A stretch of DNA of 12,798 nucleotides from CATZDY01 sp045599035 (GTDB lineage Bacteria > Bacillota > Desulfotomaculia > Desulfotomaculales > Desulfocucumaceae), in assembly GCA_045599035.1 (NCBI GenBank), contig JAZRVI010000022.1, positions 1 through 12,798 on the forward strand. Reading direction: 5' to 3'. Below the pieces are notes generated by a model, which worked only from the letters and a program-made list of their open reading frames with translations, had not been told where the DNA came from and did not search any database. This document shows positions 6,164 to 12,798 of the stretch, piece after piece (within the stretch, counting starts at the first letter, position 1; the number at the start of each line of letters is the position of its first letter). The position numbers were made by a program, and so were the translations under genes.

Positions 6164-8356
6164 ATGGTAGAATTTAATGATGTAGCCAAAAAGTTTTTGG
6201 AATATAACCCCAATGCGAATATTGCTTTGCTCCAGGAAGCCTATGCCTTTGCGGACGAAGCCCACCGGGGTCAAAAGCGTCACTCCGGTGAAGAATATAT
6301 TACCCACCCTCTGCATGTAGCCATGATCCTGGCTGAATTAAAAATGGATCAGAAAACCCTCATTGCCGGACTTCTGCACGATGTAGTGGAAGATACCATT
6401 CTATCCCTGGAAGATGTTCGGAAAATATTCGGCCTGGAAGTAGCTATTATGGTTAACGGTCTGACCAAACTAAGTAAACTGGAATTTAAATCCAAAGAAG
6501 AACATCAGGCCGAGAATGTTCGCAAAATGTTTATGGCCATGGCTCAGGATATTCGGGTGTTGATTATCAAGCTGGCCGACCGGCTGCATAATATGCGAAC
6601 TTTGGGACACCATCAAAAAGCAGAAAAACAAAAAAGAATTTCCAAGGAAACCTTGGATATTTATGCTCCTTTGGCCAATCGCCTGGGTATTTATAAGCTG
6701 AAATGGGAATTAGAAGATCTTTCCTTCCGCTATCTGGAACCGGAAATGTATCAATATTTAACTGAAAGCTTATCCAAAACCAGGGAAAAACGGGAAGAAT
6801 ATATTGAAGAAGCCATTGGCATTTTGCGGAAAAAAACTGAAGAAATGAGCATTAAAGCGGATATTAAGGGTCGTCCCAAGCATCTTTACAGCATTTATCA
6901 AAAGATGAAAAAGAAACAAAAGGATGTCAGCGAAATTTATGATGCTTTGGCGGTTCGGGTGATCGTTGATGAAATTCGAGATTGCTATGGGATTCTGGGC
7001 ATGGTTCATTCCATTTGGAAGCCTATTCCCGGCCAATTTGATGATTACATTGCCGTTCCCAAGCAAAATATGTATCAATCCCTGCATACGGCAGTTATTG
7101 GCCCTCACGGAGAACCGCTGGAGATTCAAATTCGCACCTGGGATATGCACCATGTTTCGGAATATGGAATTGCCGCTCATTGGCGATATAAAGAGGGCAA
7201 AAAAAGCGACCGGGAATTGGAGAAAAAGCTGGAATGGCTTCGCAATCTGATGGAATGGCAGCGGGATCTCAAGGATGCCAGCGAATTTATCGAAACTCTC
7301 AAAGTAGATGTCTTTTCGGATACGGTTTTCGTTTACACCCCCAAAGGAGATGTAATCGAGCTGCCTGCCGGTTCCACTCCGGTAGACTTTGCCTTTCGAG
7401 TCCATACCCAGGTAGGCTTTAGCTGTGTGGGAGCCAAAGTAGATCAACGCATTGTTCCTTTGGATCATAAGCTGCAAAATGGAAATATTGTAGAAATTAT
7501 CACCACCAAAATTCCCAACGGTCCCAATCGGGATTGGCTGGCCTTTGTCACCACTTCTCAGGCTCGCAATCGCATTCGGCATTGGTTTAAGCAGGAGCAA
7601 AAACAGGAACTGATTGTTAAAGGCCGAGAAATGCTGGAGCGGGAAGCCCGCAAGATTAATAATTTTGATTTTGATCTGCTCAAAAGCAATAACCTGCTGG
7701 AGATTGGCCACAAGCACAATTTGAACACGGTGGAAGATATTTATGCTGCTGTAGGTGATGGGGTATTAAATCCTTTACCCATTATTAATAAATTAAAGCC
7801 GGCAGAGGATTTGCCCAAAAGCGGAACCCTGGAAGAAGAATTGCAGGCTTTACCCTCGGATATCCGGGCTAAACCGGCCTGGGGCCGCCCCACCCAGGGA
7901 ATTAGAGTGCGGGGAATTGACAATATTTTGATTCGCTTTGCCAACTGCTGCAATCCGGTTCCCGGCGATCCCATTGGCGGTTACATCAGCCGGGGACGGG
8001 GGGTTACCGTTCATCGGCTGGACTGCGGTAATATGGAAGTTTTAACCCACAAAGAAAGCTCCCGTATGGTAGAAGTAGCCTGGGACGAAGATTTCGCAGC
8101 CCCCTTTCAGGTTAAGTTGAAAATTGAAACCATGGATCGTTCGGGAATGCTCAACGATATTTTAAATGTACTCAGTGAACTTAAAATTAATGTTAATTCC
8201 ATCAATGCCAAAACTCACAGTAATACCGCCAGTATTGAAATGCTGCTTTTTGTTAAAACCAGGGAACAGCTGGATTATATTGTAGAAAAGATTTCTCACA
8301 TTAAGGATGTTTTTGGGGTACACCGTACCTCGCAAAGAATGAGCAAACTTGACTAA
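6164..8356 (+). CDS. rel: Rel: (p)ppGpp synthetase/hydrolase of the RelA/SpoT family
   Basis: This 730-residue long-form RSH protein makes pppGpp/ppGpp from ATP and GTP/GDP and can degrade it, mediating the stringent response on the ribosome. Domains in order are: HD hydrolase (about 20-200; RHSGEEYITHP at 39-49, HDVVEDT at 72-78, KLADRLHNMRTL at 136-147, all intact); synthetase (about 230-345; QFDDYIAVPK at 291, MYQSLHT at 303); TGS (about 383-446); zinc-finger-like region with CCNPVPGDPI at 595-604; and ACT (about 648-722). Length and order are normal. The odd point is the synthetase motif: bifunctional Rel/SpoT proteins usually have RxKD and monofunctional RelA has ExDD, while this protein has QFDD with an intact hydrolase. 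The start is ATG at 6164, after a G-rich SD 8 bases upstream. The hydrolase gene follows 36 bases downstream. Confidence 0.96.
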   Translation: MVEFNDVAKKFLEYNPNANIALLQEAYAFADEAHRGQKRHSGEEYITHPLHVAMILAELKMDQKTLIAGLLHDVVEDTILSLEDVRKIFGLEVAIMVNGLTKLSKLEFKSKEEHQAENVRKMFMAMAQDIRVLIIKLADRLHNMRTLGHHQKAEKQKRISKETLDIYAPLANRLGIYKLKWELEDLSFRYLEPEMYQYLTESLSKTREKREEYIEEAIGILRKKTEEMSIKADIKGRPKHLYSIYQKMKKKQKDVSEIYDALAVRVIVDEIRDCYGILGMVHSIWKPIPGQFDDYIAVPKQNMYQSLHTAVIGPHGEPLEIQIRTWDMHHVSEYGIAAHWRYKEGKKSDRELEKKLEWLRNLMEWQRDLKDASEFIETLKVDVFSDTVFVYTPKGDVIELPAGSTPVDFAFRVHTQVGFSCVGAKVDQRIVPLDHKLQNGNIVEIITTKIPNGPNRDWLAFVTTSQARNRIRHWFKQEQKQELIVKGREMLEREARKINNFDFDLLKSNNLLEIGHKHNLNTVEDIYAAVGDGVLNPLPIINKLKPAEDLPKSGTLEEELQALPSDIRAKPAWGRPTQGIRVRGIDNILIRFANCCNPVPGDPIGGYISRGRGVTVHRLDCGNMEVLTHKESSRMVEVAWDEDFAAPFQVKLKIETMDRSGMLNDILNVLSELKINVNSINAKTHSNTASIEMLLFVKTREQLDYIVEKISHIKDVFGVHRTSQRMSKLD

Positions 8357-8373
8357 TTTTTAACTAATTTTTA
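8352..8373. repeat. Tandem repeat of an 11-base unit across the rel stop codon
   Basis: ACTAATTTTTA occurs twice head to tail, beginning in the last sense codon of rel and including its TAA stop. The second copy puts another in-frame-independent TAA just after it. It looks like a slippage duplication. Confidence 0.85.
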
Positions 8374-8392
8374 ACTGACTGGGAGGAAAAAC

Positions 8393-9019
8393 ATGATTTT
8401 CAAACATTTGACTGTGGGCAGCTTAATGGGTGTAAACTGTTATATTCTCGGCTGTGAAAAAACCCGCCAGGCTGCCATTATTGACCCCGGCTACAATGCT
8501 CCTTTGATTTTGAAAACCCTGCAAGACCTGGAATTGCAATGCGTCCAGATTATTATTACCCACGGACATGTGGATCATATTACGGCTTTGGAAAAAGTCC
8601 GGCAGGCTACCCAGGCACCGGTGGCCATCCACGAGCTGGACGCAGACAAGCTGCTCAACCCGGAACTGAATCTTTCAGTGATGATGTCAGAAGAAGTCAC
8701 CTGCCGGAAAGCCGAACGCCTTTTGCAAGACGGAGATTTAATTCAAATAGGTGAATTACAGCTTAAAGTAATGCACACTCCCGGCCATACAACAGGCGGA
8801 ATCAGCCTGTCCGTGGAAGATAAATTATTTACTGGGGACACTTTATTTGCCGGTTCCGTGGGACGCTGTGACTTTCCCAAGGGCAACCTGGATCAACTGC
8901 TCAAGGGCATTCAGGAAAAACTGCTGGTTTATCCGGATTCCACCCAGGTTTATCCGGGACATGGCCAAGCCACAACCATTGGAGCTGAAAAAAACCACAA
9001 TCCATTTTTGATCAACTAA
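8393..9019 (+). CDS. Metallo-beta-lactamase-fold hydrolase, glyoxalase II-like
   Basis: This 208-residue cytoplasmic protein has the full metal-ligand set of the fold: THGHVDH at 56-62, HTPGHTTG at 128-135 (His132), FTGDTLF at 146-152 (Asp149) and YPGHG at 187-191 (His190). Glyoxalase II-type enzymes hydrolyse thioesters such as S-lactoylglutathione; clostridial members of this short form are mostly uncharacterised, and the natural substrate cannot be read from sequence. It is short compared with true GloB (about 250 residues) because the C-terminal substrate-binding helices are missing. The start is ATG at 8393, with GGGAGG 6 bases upstream. It follows rel by 36 bases and is probably cotranscribed. 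In many Bacillota the gene dtd lies between rel and this gene; here it is absent. Confidence 0.9.
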   Translation: MIFKHLTVGSLMGVNCYILGCEKTRQAAIIDPGYNAPLILKTLQDLELQCVQIIITHGHVDHITALEKVRQATQAPVAIHELDADKLLNPELNLSVMMSEEVTCRKAERLLQDGDLIQIGELQLKVMHTPGHTTGGISLSVEDKLFTGDTLFAGSVGRCDFPKGNLDQLLKGIQEKLLVYPDSTQVYPGHGQATTIGAEKNHNPFLIN

Positions 9020-9071
9020 AAAAGCATTCCTAAATCATCCAAAAGGACATTCAGAAATGCTCGCAAGAATT

Positions 9072-9371
9072 TTAGTGCAGATGACCCTGGCCGGAATCAT
9101 GATGATGGCCGCAGCCACAATTTGAATGCTGGTGGTGATGATGACCGCAACCGCAATTCTGGTCATGCTGATGATGGTCACAGCCACATTCCGAGTCAGA
9201 AGATTTTTTAAAACCGGAAGCTTCCAGGCTGTCCACAATTTGAGCCTTAATCCCCTGCAAATATTGTTTCCGCAATTGATCCTGCTCGATTTTTTCTTCC
9301 GGGGTTAAGGTGCCGGCTTTTTGTTTGGCAACCAATTGGTTAATTCTTGCAACTAATTCTTGACTAATCAT
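9072..9371 (-). CDS. DUF896 (YnzC-like) protein with a His/Cys-rich metal-binding-like tail
   Basis: Residues 1-50 match the DUF896/YnzC pattern: ISQELVARINQLVAKQKAG, then TLTPEEKIEQDQLRKQYL, which would form a two-helix hairpin. YnzC proteins are small, poorly understood, and have been linked to the SOS region in Bacillus. Residues 61-99 are unlike the family: three units, CGCDHHQH (62-69), CGCGHHHHQH (73-82) and CGCGHHH (85-91), then GQGHLH. The tail has six Cys and thirteen His, which suggests metal (Ni, Zn, Co or Cu) storage, delivery or sensing. The start is ATG at 9371, with a G-rich SD close upstream. The gene is convergent with the hydrolase and divergent from hisS, with its own extended -10 promoter. 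It carries neither signal peptide nor membrane segment. The family call for the first half is good; the metal role is inference. Confidence 0.85.
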   Translation of the reverse strand: MISQELVARINQLVAKQKAGTLTPEEKIEQDQLRKQYLQGIKAQIVDSLEASGFKKSSDSECGCDHHQHDQNCGCGHHHHQHSNCGCGHHHDSGQGHLH

Positions 9372-9393
9372 CAGGCTCCCCCCTTTTTAATTT

Positions 9394-9402
9394 ATTATAG
9401 CA
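9394..9402 (-). promoter_or_regulatory. Extended -10 promoter of the DUF896 gene
   Basis: The minus strand reads TGC-TATAAT (9402-9394), an extended -10 box with a perfect core, 22 bases before the ATG. No good -35 box is needed or seen. Confidence 0.6.
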
Positions 9403-9460
9403 CAAGTCAAACCGGAAAAAAACAGGGGATTTTTTGCAGGGCAGCCGCCAGGAGGACAGA

Positions 9461-9490
9461 GCAAAGCGTTGACAAAAAATCAAGCTTTGC
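9461..9490. promoter_or_regulatory. Palindrome over the hisS promoter
   Basis: GCAAAGC (9461-9467) and GCTTTGC (9484-9490) are exact inverted repeats. Inside them TTGA and TCAA also pair, with one bulged base. The left arm precedes the -35 box and the right arm ends one base before the -10 box, so a protein bound here would cover the promoter. The regulator is unknown. Confidence 0.5.
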
Positions 9491-9497
9491 CTAAAAT
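9469..9497 (+). promoter_or_regulatory. Predicted sigma-A promoter of hisS-aspS
   Basis: A perfect TTGACA (9469-9474), a 17-base spacer and TAAAAT (9492-9497) predict a start near 9504 and a leader of only about 25 bases. There is no room for a T-box riboswitch, and no T-box core sequence is present. Confidence 0.75.
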
Positions 9498-9528
9498 GAG
9501 ATAATATGCAAGTTTAGGAGGGATTATT

Positions 9529-10797
9529 ATGGCCGTAACCAGACCCAGAGGTACTGGAGATCTCATTCCAGCCGATATTGCCAAATGGAACTACCTCGAA
9601 AACACCTTTAAAGAGGTTTGCCAGGACTATCATTTTCAGGAAATCAGAACTCCAATTTTTGAACACACCGAACTTTTTGTACGGGGAGTAGGCGATACCA
9701 CCGATATTGTAGAAAAAGAAATGTACACTTTTACCGACCGGGGTGACCGCAGTTTAACCCTGCGTCCGGAAGGCACTGCTGCTGTAGTGCGGGCTTATCT
9801 GGAAAATCACTTGGATTCCCTGCCCCAGCCCATCAAGCTTTTTTATAATGGCCCCATGTTTCGTTATGATCGCCCTCAGGCCGGACGCTATCGGCAGTTT
9901 CATCAGGTGGGAATCGAGGTTTTAGGCAGTGACAGCCCGGATCTGGATGCCGAGGTTATCGCTATGGCTATGGATTTTTATGCCCGCTTGGAACTAAAAA
10001 ACCTGGTTTTACATATTAACAGCGTTGGCTGTCCAACCTGCCGTCAAACCCTGCGGCAAAAGCTGCTGGAATTTTTCCAGCCCCGGCTGAACGAATTATG
10101 CCCCAACTGTCAATCCCGTTATCAACGCAATCCTTTGCGGATTTTGGACTGCAAAAGCAAAACCTGTCAGGAAATAGCTGCTCCGGCTCCGCACACTCTG
10201 GATTGTCTGTGTCCGGCTTGCCAGGAGCATTTCTCCGCTGTTAAGCACCACTTGGATTTATTGGGCATTGACTATCTGGTCGATCCTTCTTTGGTGCGGG
10301 GACTGGATTATTATACCCGCACGGCCTTTGAAATTGTAGCCGAGGATATTGGAGCCCAAAGCTCCATTGGCGGCGGAGGCCGTTATAACGGTTTGGTAGA
10401 AGCCTGCGGCGGAGCTTCCACTCCGGGAATCGGATATGCTTTGGGACTGGAAAGAATCATCTTAACCAGAGAACAGCAAAATTTAAGCTGGCCGGAAGCC
10501 TCCGGTCTGGATATTTTTGTGGCTATCGCTGATTCCCAGGCCTCTGATCAGGCTTTTAAAATTCTGGCCAATTTGCGGCAAGCGGGCTGGGCAGCCGAAA
10601 AAGATTATTTAAATCGCAGCCTTAAGGCTCAAATGAAATATGCCGGCAAGCTGAATCCCCGCTTTACCTTAATTGTGGGCAGCAGCGAACTGGCCAAAGG
10701 AACCGTAGTTTTGAAGAACATGGTCACCGGAGAACAACAGGAAATTTCTCTGGATGCTGTAATTAGTTTTTTAAATAAATTTGGGAGGAAAAAATAA
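9529..10797 (+). CDS. hisS: Histidyl-tRNA synthetase
   Basis: This 422-residue class IIa synthetase charges tRNA-His with histidine in the cytoplasm. Visible motifs are: RPRGTGDLIP at 5-14; motif 1 region ending TPIFEHTELF at 41-50; LRPEGTAAVVR at 78-88; motif 2, FRYDRPQAGRYRQFHQVG at 111-128; the histidine-specific LVRGLDYYTRTAFEI at 255-269; GGGGRYNGL at 281-289; and motif 3, GIGYALGLERI at 300-310, followed by the anticodon-binding domain. An insert at 168-231 has cysteine pairs (CPTC, CPNC, CKSKTC, CLCPAC), a pattern I know from many clostridial HisRS proteins, probably structural or zinc-binding. The length is normal. The start is ATG at 9529, with AGGAGGG 7 bases upstream. Its stop overlaps the aspS start by one base (TAATG), so translation is coupled. 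Confidence 0.97.
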   Translation: MAVTRPRGTGDLIPADIAKWNYLENTFKEVCQDYHFQEIRTPIFEHTELFVRGVGDTTDIVEKEMYTFTDRGDRSLTLRPEGTAAVVRAYLENHLDSLPQPIKLFYNGPMFRYDRPQAGRYRQFHQVGIEVLGSDSPDLDAEVIAMAMDFYARLELKNLVLHINSVGCPTCRQTLRQKLLEFFQPRLNELCPNCQSRYQRNPLRILDCKSKTCQEIAAPAPHTLDCLCPACQEHFSAVKHHLDLLGIDYLVDPSLVRGLDYYTRTAFEIVAEDIGAQSSIGGGGRYNGLVEACGGASTPGIGYALGLERIILTREQQNLSWPEASGLDIFVAIADSQASDQAFKILANLRQAGWAAEKDYLNRSLKAQMKYAGKLNPRFTLIVGSSELAKGTVVLKNMVTGEQQEISLDAVISFLNKFGRKK

Positions 10798-12608
10798 TGG
10801 CTGAAAGTATGGGAAATTTAAGCAGAACCAATTATTGTGGAGATCTGCGGCGTTATAATGTGGAGGCCGAAGTAGTCCTGATGGGCTGGGTTCAAAAAAG
10901 ACGGGATCACGGCGGCTTGATTTTTGTGGATTTGCGGGATCGCACTGGGATTATTCAGGTTGTCTTTAATCCGGAACAGGCCGAAGCCTTTGCCAAAGCG
11001 GAAACCATCCGCAGCGAATATGTAATTGCTGTACAGGGAACCGTTGTACCTCGTCCGGAAGGCATGGAAAACCCCAATTTAAAAACCGGGGAAATTGATG
11101 TAGTCTGCCAAACTCTGACCATTTTAAACAAGGCCAAAACTCCACCTTTTGAAATTGAAAATGACCTGAGATGTGACGAAAATTTACGCCTAAAATATCG
11201 CTATCTGGATTTAAGAAGACCGGAAATGCAAAGTATCTTCCAATTAAGAAACGATATTTGCCGCTCCGCCCGTTCCTTTCTGGATCGCAATTTATTTTTG
11301 GAAATTGAAACTCCAATTTTGAACCGCAGCACGCCGGAAGGAGCCAGGGATTATCTGGTACCCAGCCGGGTGCAGCCGGGAAACTTCTTTGCCTTGCCCC
11401 AGTCTCCCCAATTATTCAAACAAATTTTGATGGTTTCCGGCATGGATCGTTATTATCAAATTGCCAAATGTTTCCGGGATGAAGATCTGCGGGCTGATCG
11501 CCAGCCGGAATTTACCCAAATTGACATAGAAATGTCCTTTATGAACGAAAACGAAATTATGACCTTAATGGAAGAACTAATGGCTCATATTTTTGCCCGC
11601 ACCACCAATATTCGAGTACAAACTCCTCTGCCCCGCCTGACCTATCAGGAAGCCATGGAACGCTATGGTTCGGACAAGCCGGATTTGCGTTTCAGCATTG
11701 AATTGCAGGACATTAGCGACATTGCCGCTCAATCCGAATTTAAAGTTTTTAAAAACGCTATTGCCAATGGCGGCATAGTCAAAGGAATTAGAGCCAAAGA
11801 CTGCGGCAATTACAGCCGAAAAGAAATTGACGAATTAACCGCCTTTGTTAATATTTACAAAGCCAAAGGTTTGGCTTACTTTATTGTGGAACCCGGTGAA
11901 AAGGTTAAGTCTCCCATTGCCAAATTCTTTACTGAAGAACAATTACAGGAAATCGTTCGCCGCTTCAACGCCCGGCGGGGAGATTTGCTCCTGTTTGTTG
12001 CGGATCAACCCTCGGTGGTTTATGCTTCTCTGGGAGCCCTGCGTTGCCTGATCGCTGAAAAACTGGGCTTAATTGATCCGAATCGGCATGAATTTGTGTG
12101 GGTAACCGATTTTCCCATGTTTGAATATGATGAAGAAAGCGGCCGCCATGTAGCCATGCACCACCCATTCACCGCCCCCAAAGAAGAAGACCTGCAATAT
12201 CTGGAAAGCGATCCGGGACGGGTTAAAGCCAAAGCTTATGACATGGTTTTAAACGGAGTAGAACTGGGCGGCGGCAGCATTCGTATTCACCAAAGAGAGG
12301 TTCAGGAAAGAGTGTTCAAGGCCATTGGTCTTTCTCCGGAAGAAGCCCAAAACAAATTTGGCTGGATGCTGGAAGCCTTTGATTATGGCACCCCGCCTCA
12401 CGGCGGTTTGGCCTTCGGTCTGGATCGGCTGGTAATGCTGATTGCCAAACGGCAAAGCATTCGGGATGTCATTGCCTTCCCCAAAACCCAAAGTGCTTCC
12501 TGCCTGATGACCAACGCTCCCAATGAAGTTGATGCCGCTCAATTAAAGGAACTGCACATAAAATTGGATCTTAAGGCCAAAAAAGCCAAAGAAACCGAGG
12601 AAAAATAA
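10797..12608 (+). CDS. aspS: Aspartyl-tRNA synthetase, bacterial type, possibly non-discriminating
   Basis: This 603-residue class IIb synthetase has an N-terminal OB anticodon-binding domain (about 1-110), the catalytic core, and the bacterial GAD insertion (about 290-410). Motifs are QSPQLFKQ at 202-209, motif 2 FRDEDLRADRQPEFTQ at 226-241, GVELGGGSIRIH at 487-498 and motif 3 GLAFGLDRLVML at 537-548. In the anticodon domain, KRRDHGGLIF has His38 where the discriminating E. coli enzyme has Leu; His at this place goes with non-discriminating AspRS that also charges tRNA-Asn for amidation by GatCAB. That specificity is inference. The start is ATG at 10797, with GGGAGG 8 bases upstream inside hisS. 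The lysine-rich end (KAKKAKETEEK) is a short non-conserved tail. No clear terminator hairpin follows. Confidence 0.97.
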   Translation: MAESMGNLSRTNYCGDLRRYNVEAEVVLMGWVQKRRDHGGLIFVDLRDRTGIIQVVFNPEQAEAFAKAETIRSEYVIAVQGTVVPRPEGMENPNLKTGEIDVVCQTLTILNKAKTPPFEIENDLRCDENLRLKYRYLDLRRPEMQSIFQLRNDICRSARSFLDRNLFLEIETPILNRSTPEGARDYLVPSRVQPGNFFALPQSPQLFKQILMVSGMDRYYQIAKCFRDEDLRADRQPEFTQIDIEMSFMNENEIMTLMEELMAHIFARTTNIRVQTPLPRLTYQEAMERYGSDKPDLRFSIELQDISDIAAQSEFKVFKNAIANGGIVKGIRAKDCGNYSRKEIDELTAFVNIYKAKGLAYFIVEPGEKVKSPIAKFFTEEQLQEIVRRFNARRGDLLLFVADQPSVVYASLGALRCLIAEKLGLIDPNRHEFVWVTDFPMFEYDEESGRHVAMHHPFTAPKEEDLQYLESDPGRVKAKAYDMVLNGVELGGGSIRIHQREVQERVFKAIGLSPEEAQNKFGWMLEAFDYGTPPHGGLAFGLDRLVMLIAKRQSIRDVIAFPKTQSASCLMTNAPNEVDAAQLKELHIKLDLKAKKAKETEEK

Positions 12609-12685
12609 ACAATAAATTCCAGTAAAGAATTAATATTTTCCCTTGCGTTTGACAATCAGATATGATAGGATCATCTTAACACGCA

Positions 12686-12798
12686 GTGAGCAATAAATCC
12701 CCCAACTCTATAGGTGGCGATATGAATTGCGATAAACACGGCAACGAAGGTCTGCGTAAATCTTCAAATAAATGGTAGGCTGGGAATCAGCCGAACCT
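12686..12798 (+). mobile_element. IS200/IS605-like repeat, right copy (partial, runs off the window)
   Basis: This is the inverted partner of 45-128. It starts GTGAGCAATAAATCC and keeps a one-mismatch version of the hairpin (CCAACT / AGGTGG). After CACGGC it has 29 bases that the left copy lacks; in frame they read NEGLRKSSNK, similar to the region just before the tail in some TnpB proteins. A stop (TAG) then follows, so the copy is broken. The gap 12609-12685 holds no gene; it has a TTGACA at 12649 without a good -10. Confidence 0.55.

Noticed and set aside
6770..7717. A 315-codon open frame on the minus strand inside rel
   Set aside because: It lies fully opposite the conserved synthetase and TGS regions of rel and has no recognisable domain; it is a by-product of rel codon use.
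9023..9061. A bidirectional terminator between the hydrolase and DUF896 genes
   Set aside because: AGCATT and AATGCT pair over only 6 bases with a 27-base loop and no U-tract.
9035..9238. Alternative minus-strand frame over the His/Cys-rich tail
   Set aside because: The DUF896 frame has a matching N-terminal domain, ribosome site and promoter; this frame is low-complexity Ile/Thr repeat from the same bases.
9372..9528. A T-box riboswitch before hisS
   Set aside because: No T-box core sequence or specifier stem is visible, and the predicted leader is about 25 bases.
12649..12680. A promoter at TTGACA 12649
   Set aside because: The boxes at 16-18 base spacing (such as CATCTT) match poorly, and TATGAT at 12661 is only 6 bases away.
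1..12798. CRISPR array, tRNA or rRNA genes
   Set aside because: I saw no regularly spaced repeats with unique spacers, no tRNA cloverleaf and no rRNA sequence on either strand.

Overview
The window looks like chromosome of an anaerobic, spore-forming, selenocysteine-using member of the Bacillota (Clostridia, Peptococcaceae-like). The reasons are a glycyl radical enzyme (oxygen-sensitive chemistry), a CwlD-type spore-cortex amidase of exactly 237 residues, a DUF896/YnzC-type protein, strong purine-rich Shine-Dalgarno sites, the rel - metallo-beta-lactamase - hisS - aspS gene order, and a HesB-like gene with an in-frame UGA. No species is assigned.

Layout. Bases 1-128 and 12686-12798 are inverted, diverged copies of one repeat that looks like an internally deleted IS200/IS605 (tnpB) derivative; both run off the window, so the segment may be an assembly contig that ends in repeats. 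Next to the left copy is a minus-strand pair of HesB/IscA-like genes. The upstream one (525-848) is a predicted selenoprotein with UGA at 744-746; the downstream one (125-448) is its cysteine paralogue, and its stop codon lies inside the repeat. Then follow, all on the minus strand, a MarR-family regulator (1136-1561), an 800-residue glycyl radical enzyme (1939-4341), a cwlD-like amidase (4832-5545) and a small winged-helix-like protein (5673-5957). On the plus strand come rel (6164-8356) and a glyoxalase II-like hydrolase (8393-9019), then a minus-strand DUF896 protein with a His/Cys-rich tail (9072-9371), then hisS (9529-10797) and aspS (10797-12608), which overlap by one base.

How the parts fit. 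Five copies of a palindrome, TGTAG-N4-CTACA, lie in the non-coding DNA around the MarR gene and upstream of the glycyl radical enzyme gene. This suggests one local regulon: the MarR protein controls itself and the enzyme, and perhaps the HesB pair, since one copy lies between marR and that operon. The enzyme has the glycyl radical loop (Gly774) and the active-site Cys441, but Gly443 replaces the Glu of the usual C-x-E motif, and no activase gene is in the window, so its reaction is open. The right half is housekeeping: stringent response, a thiol-ester-type hydrolase and two class II aminoacyl-tRNA synthetases. Two oddities stand out there: Rel carries QFDD where RxKD is expected in a bifunctional enzyme, and hisS has a palindrome over its promoter and no T-box leader.
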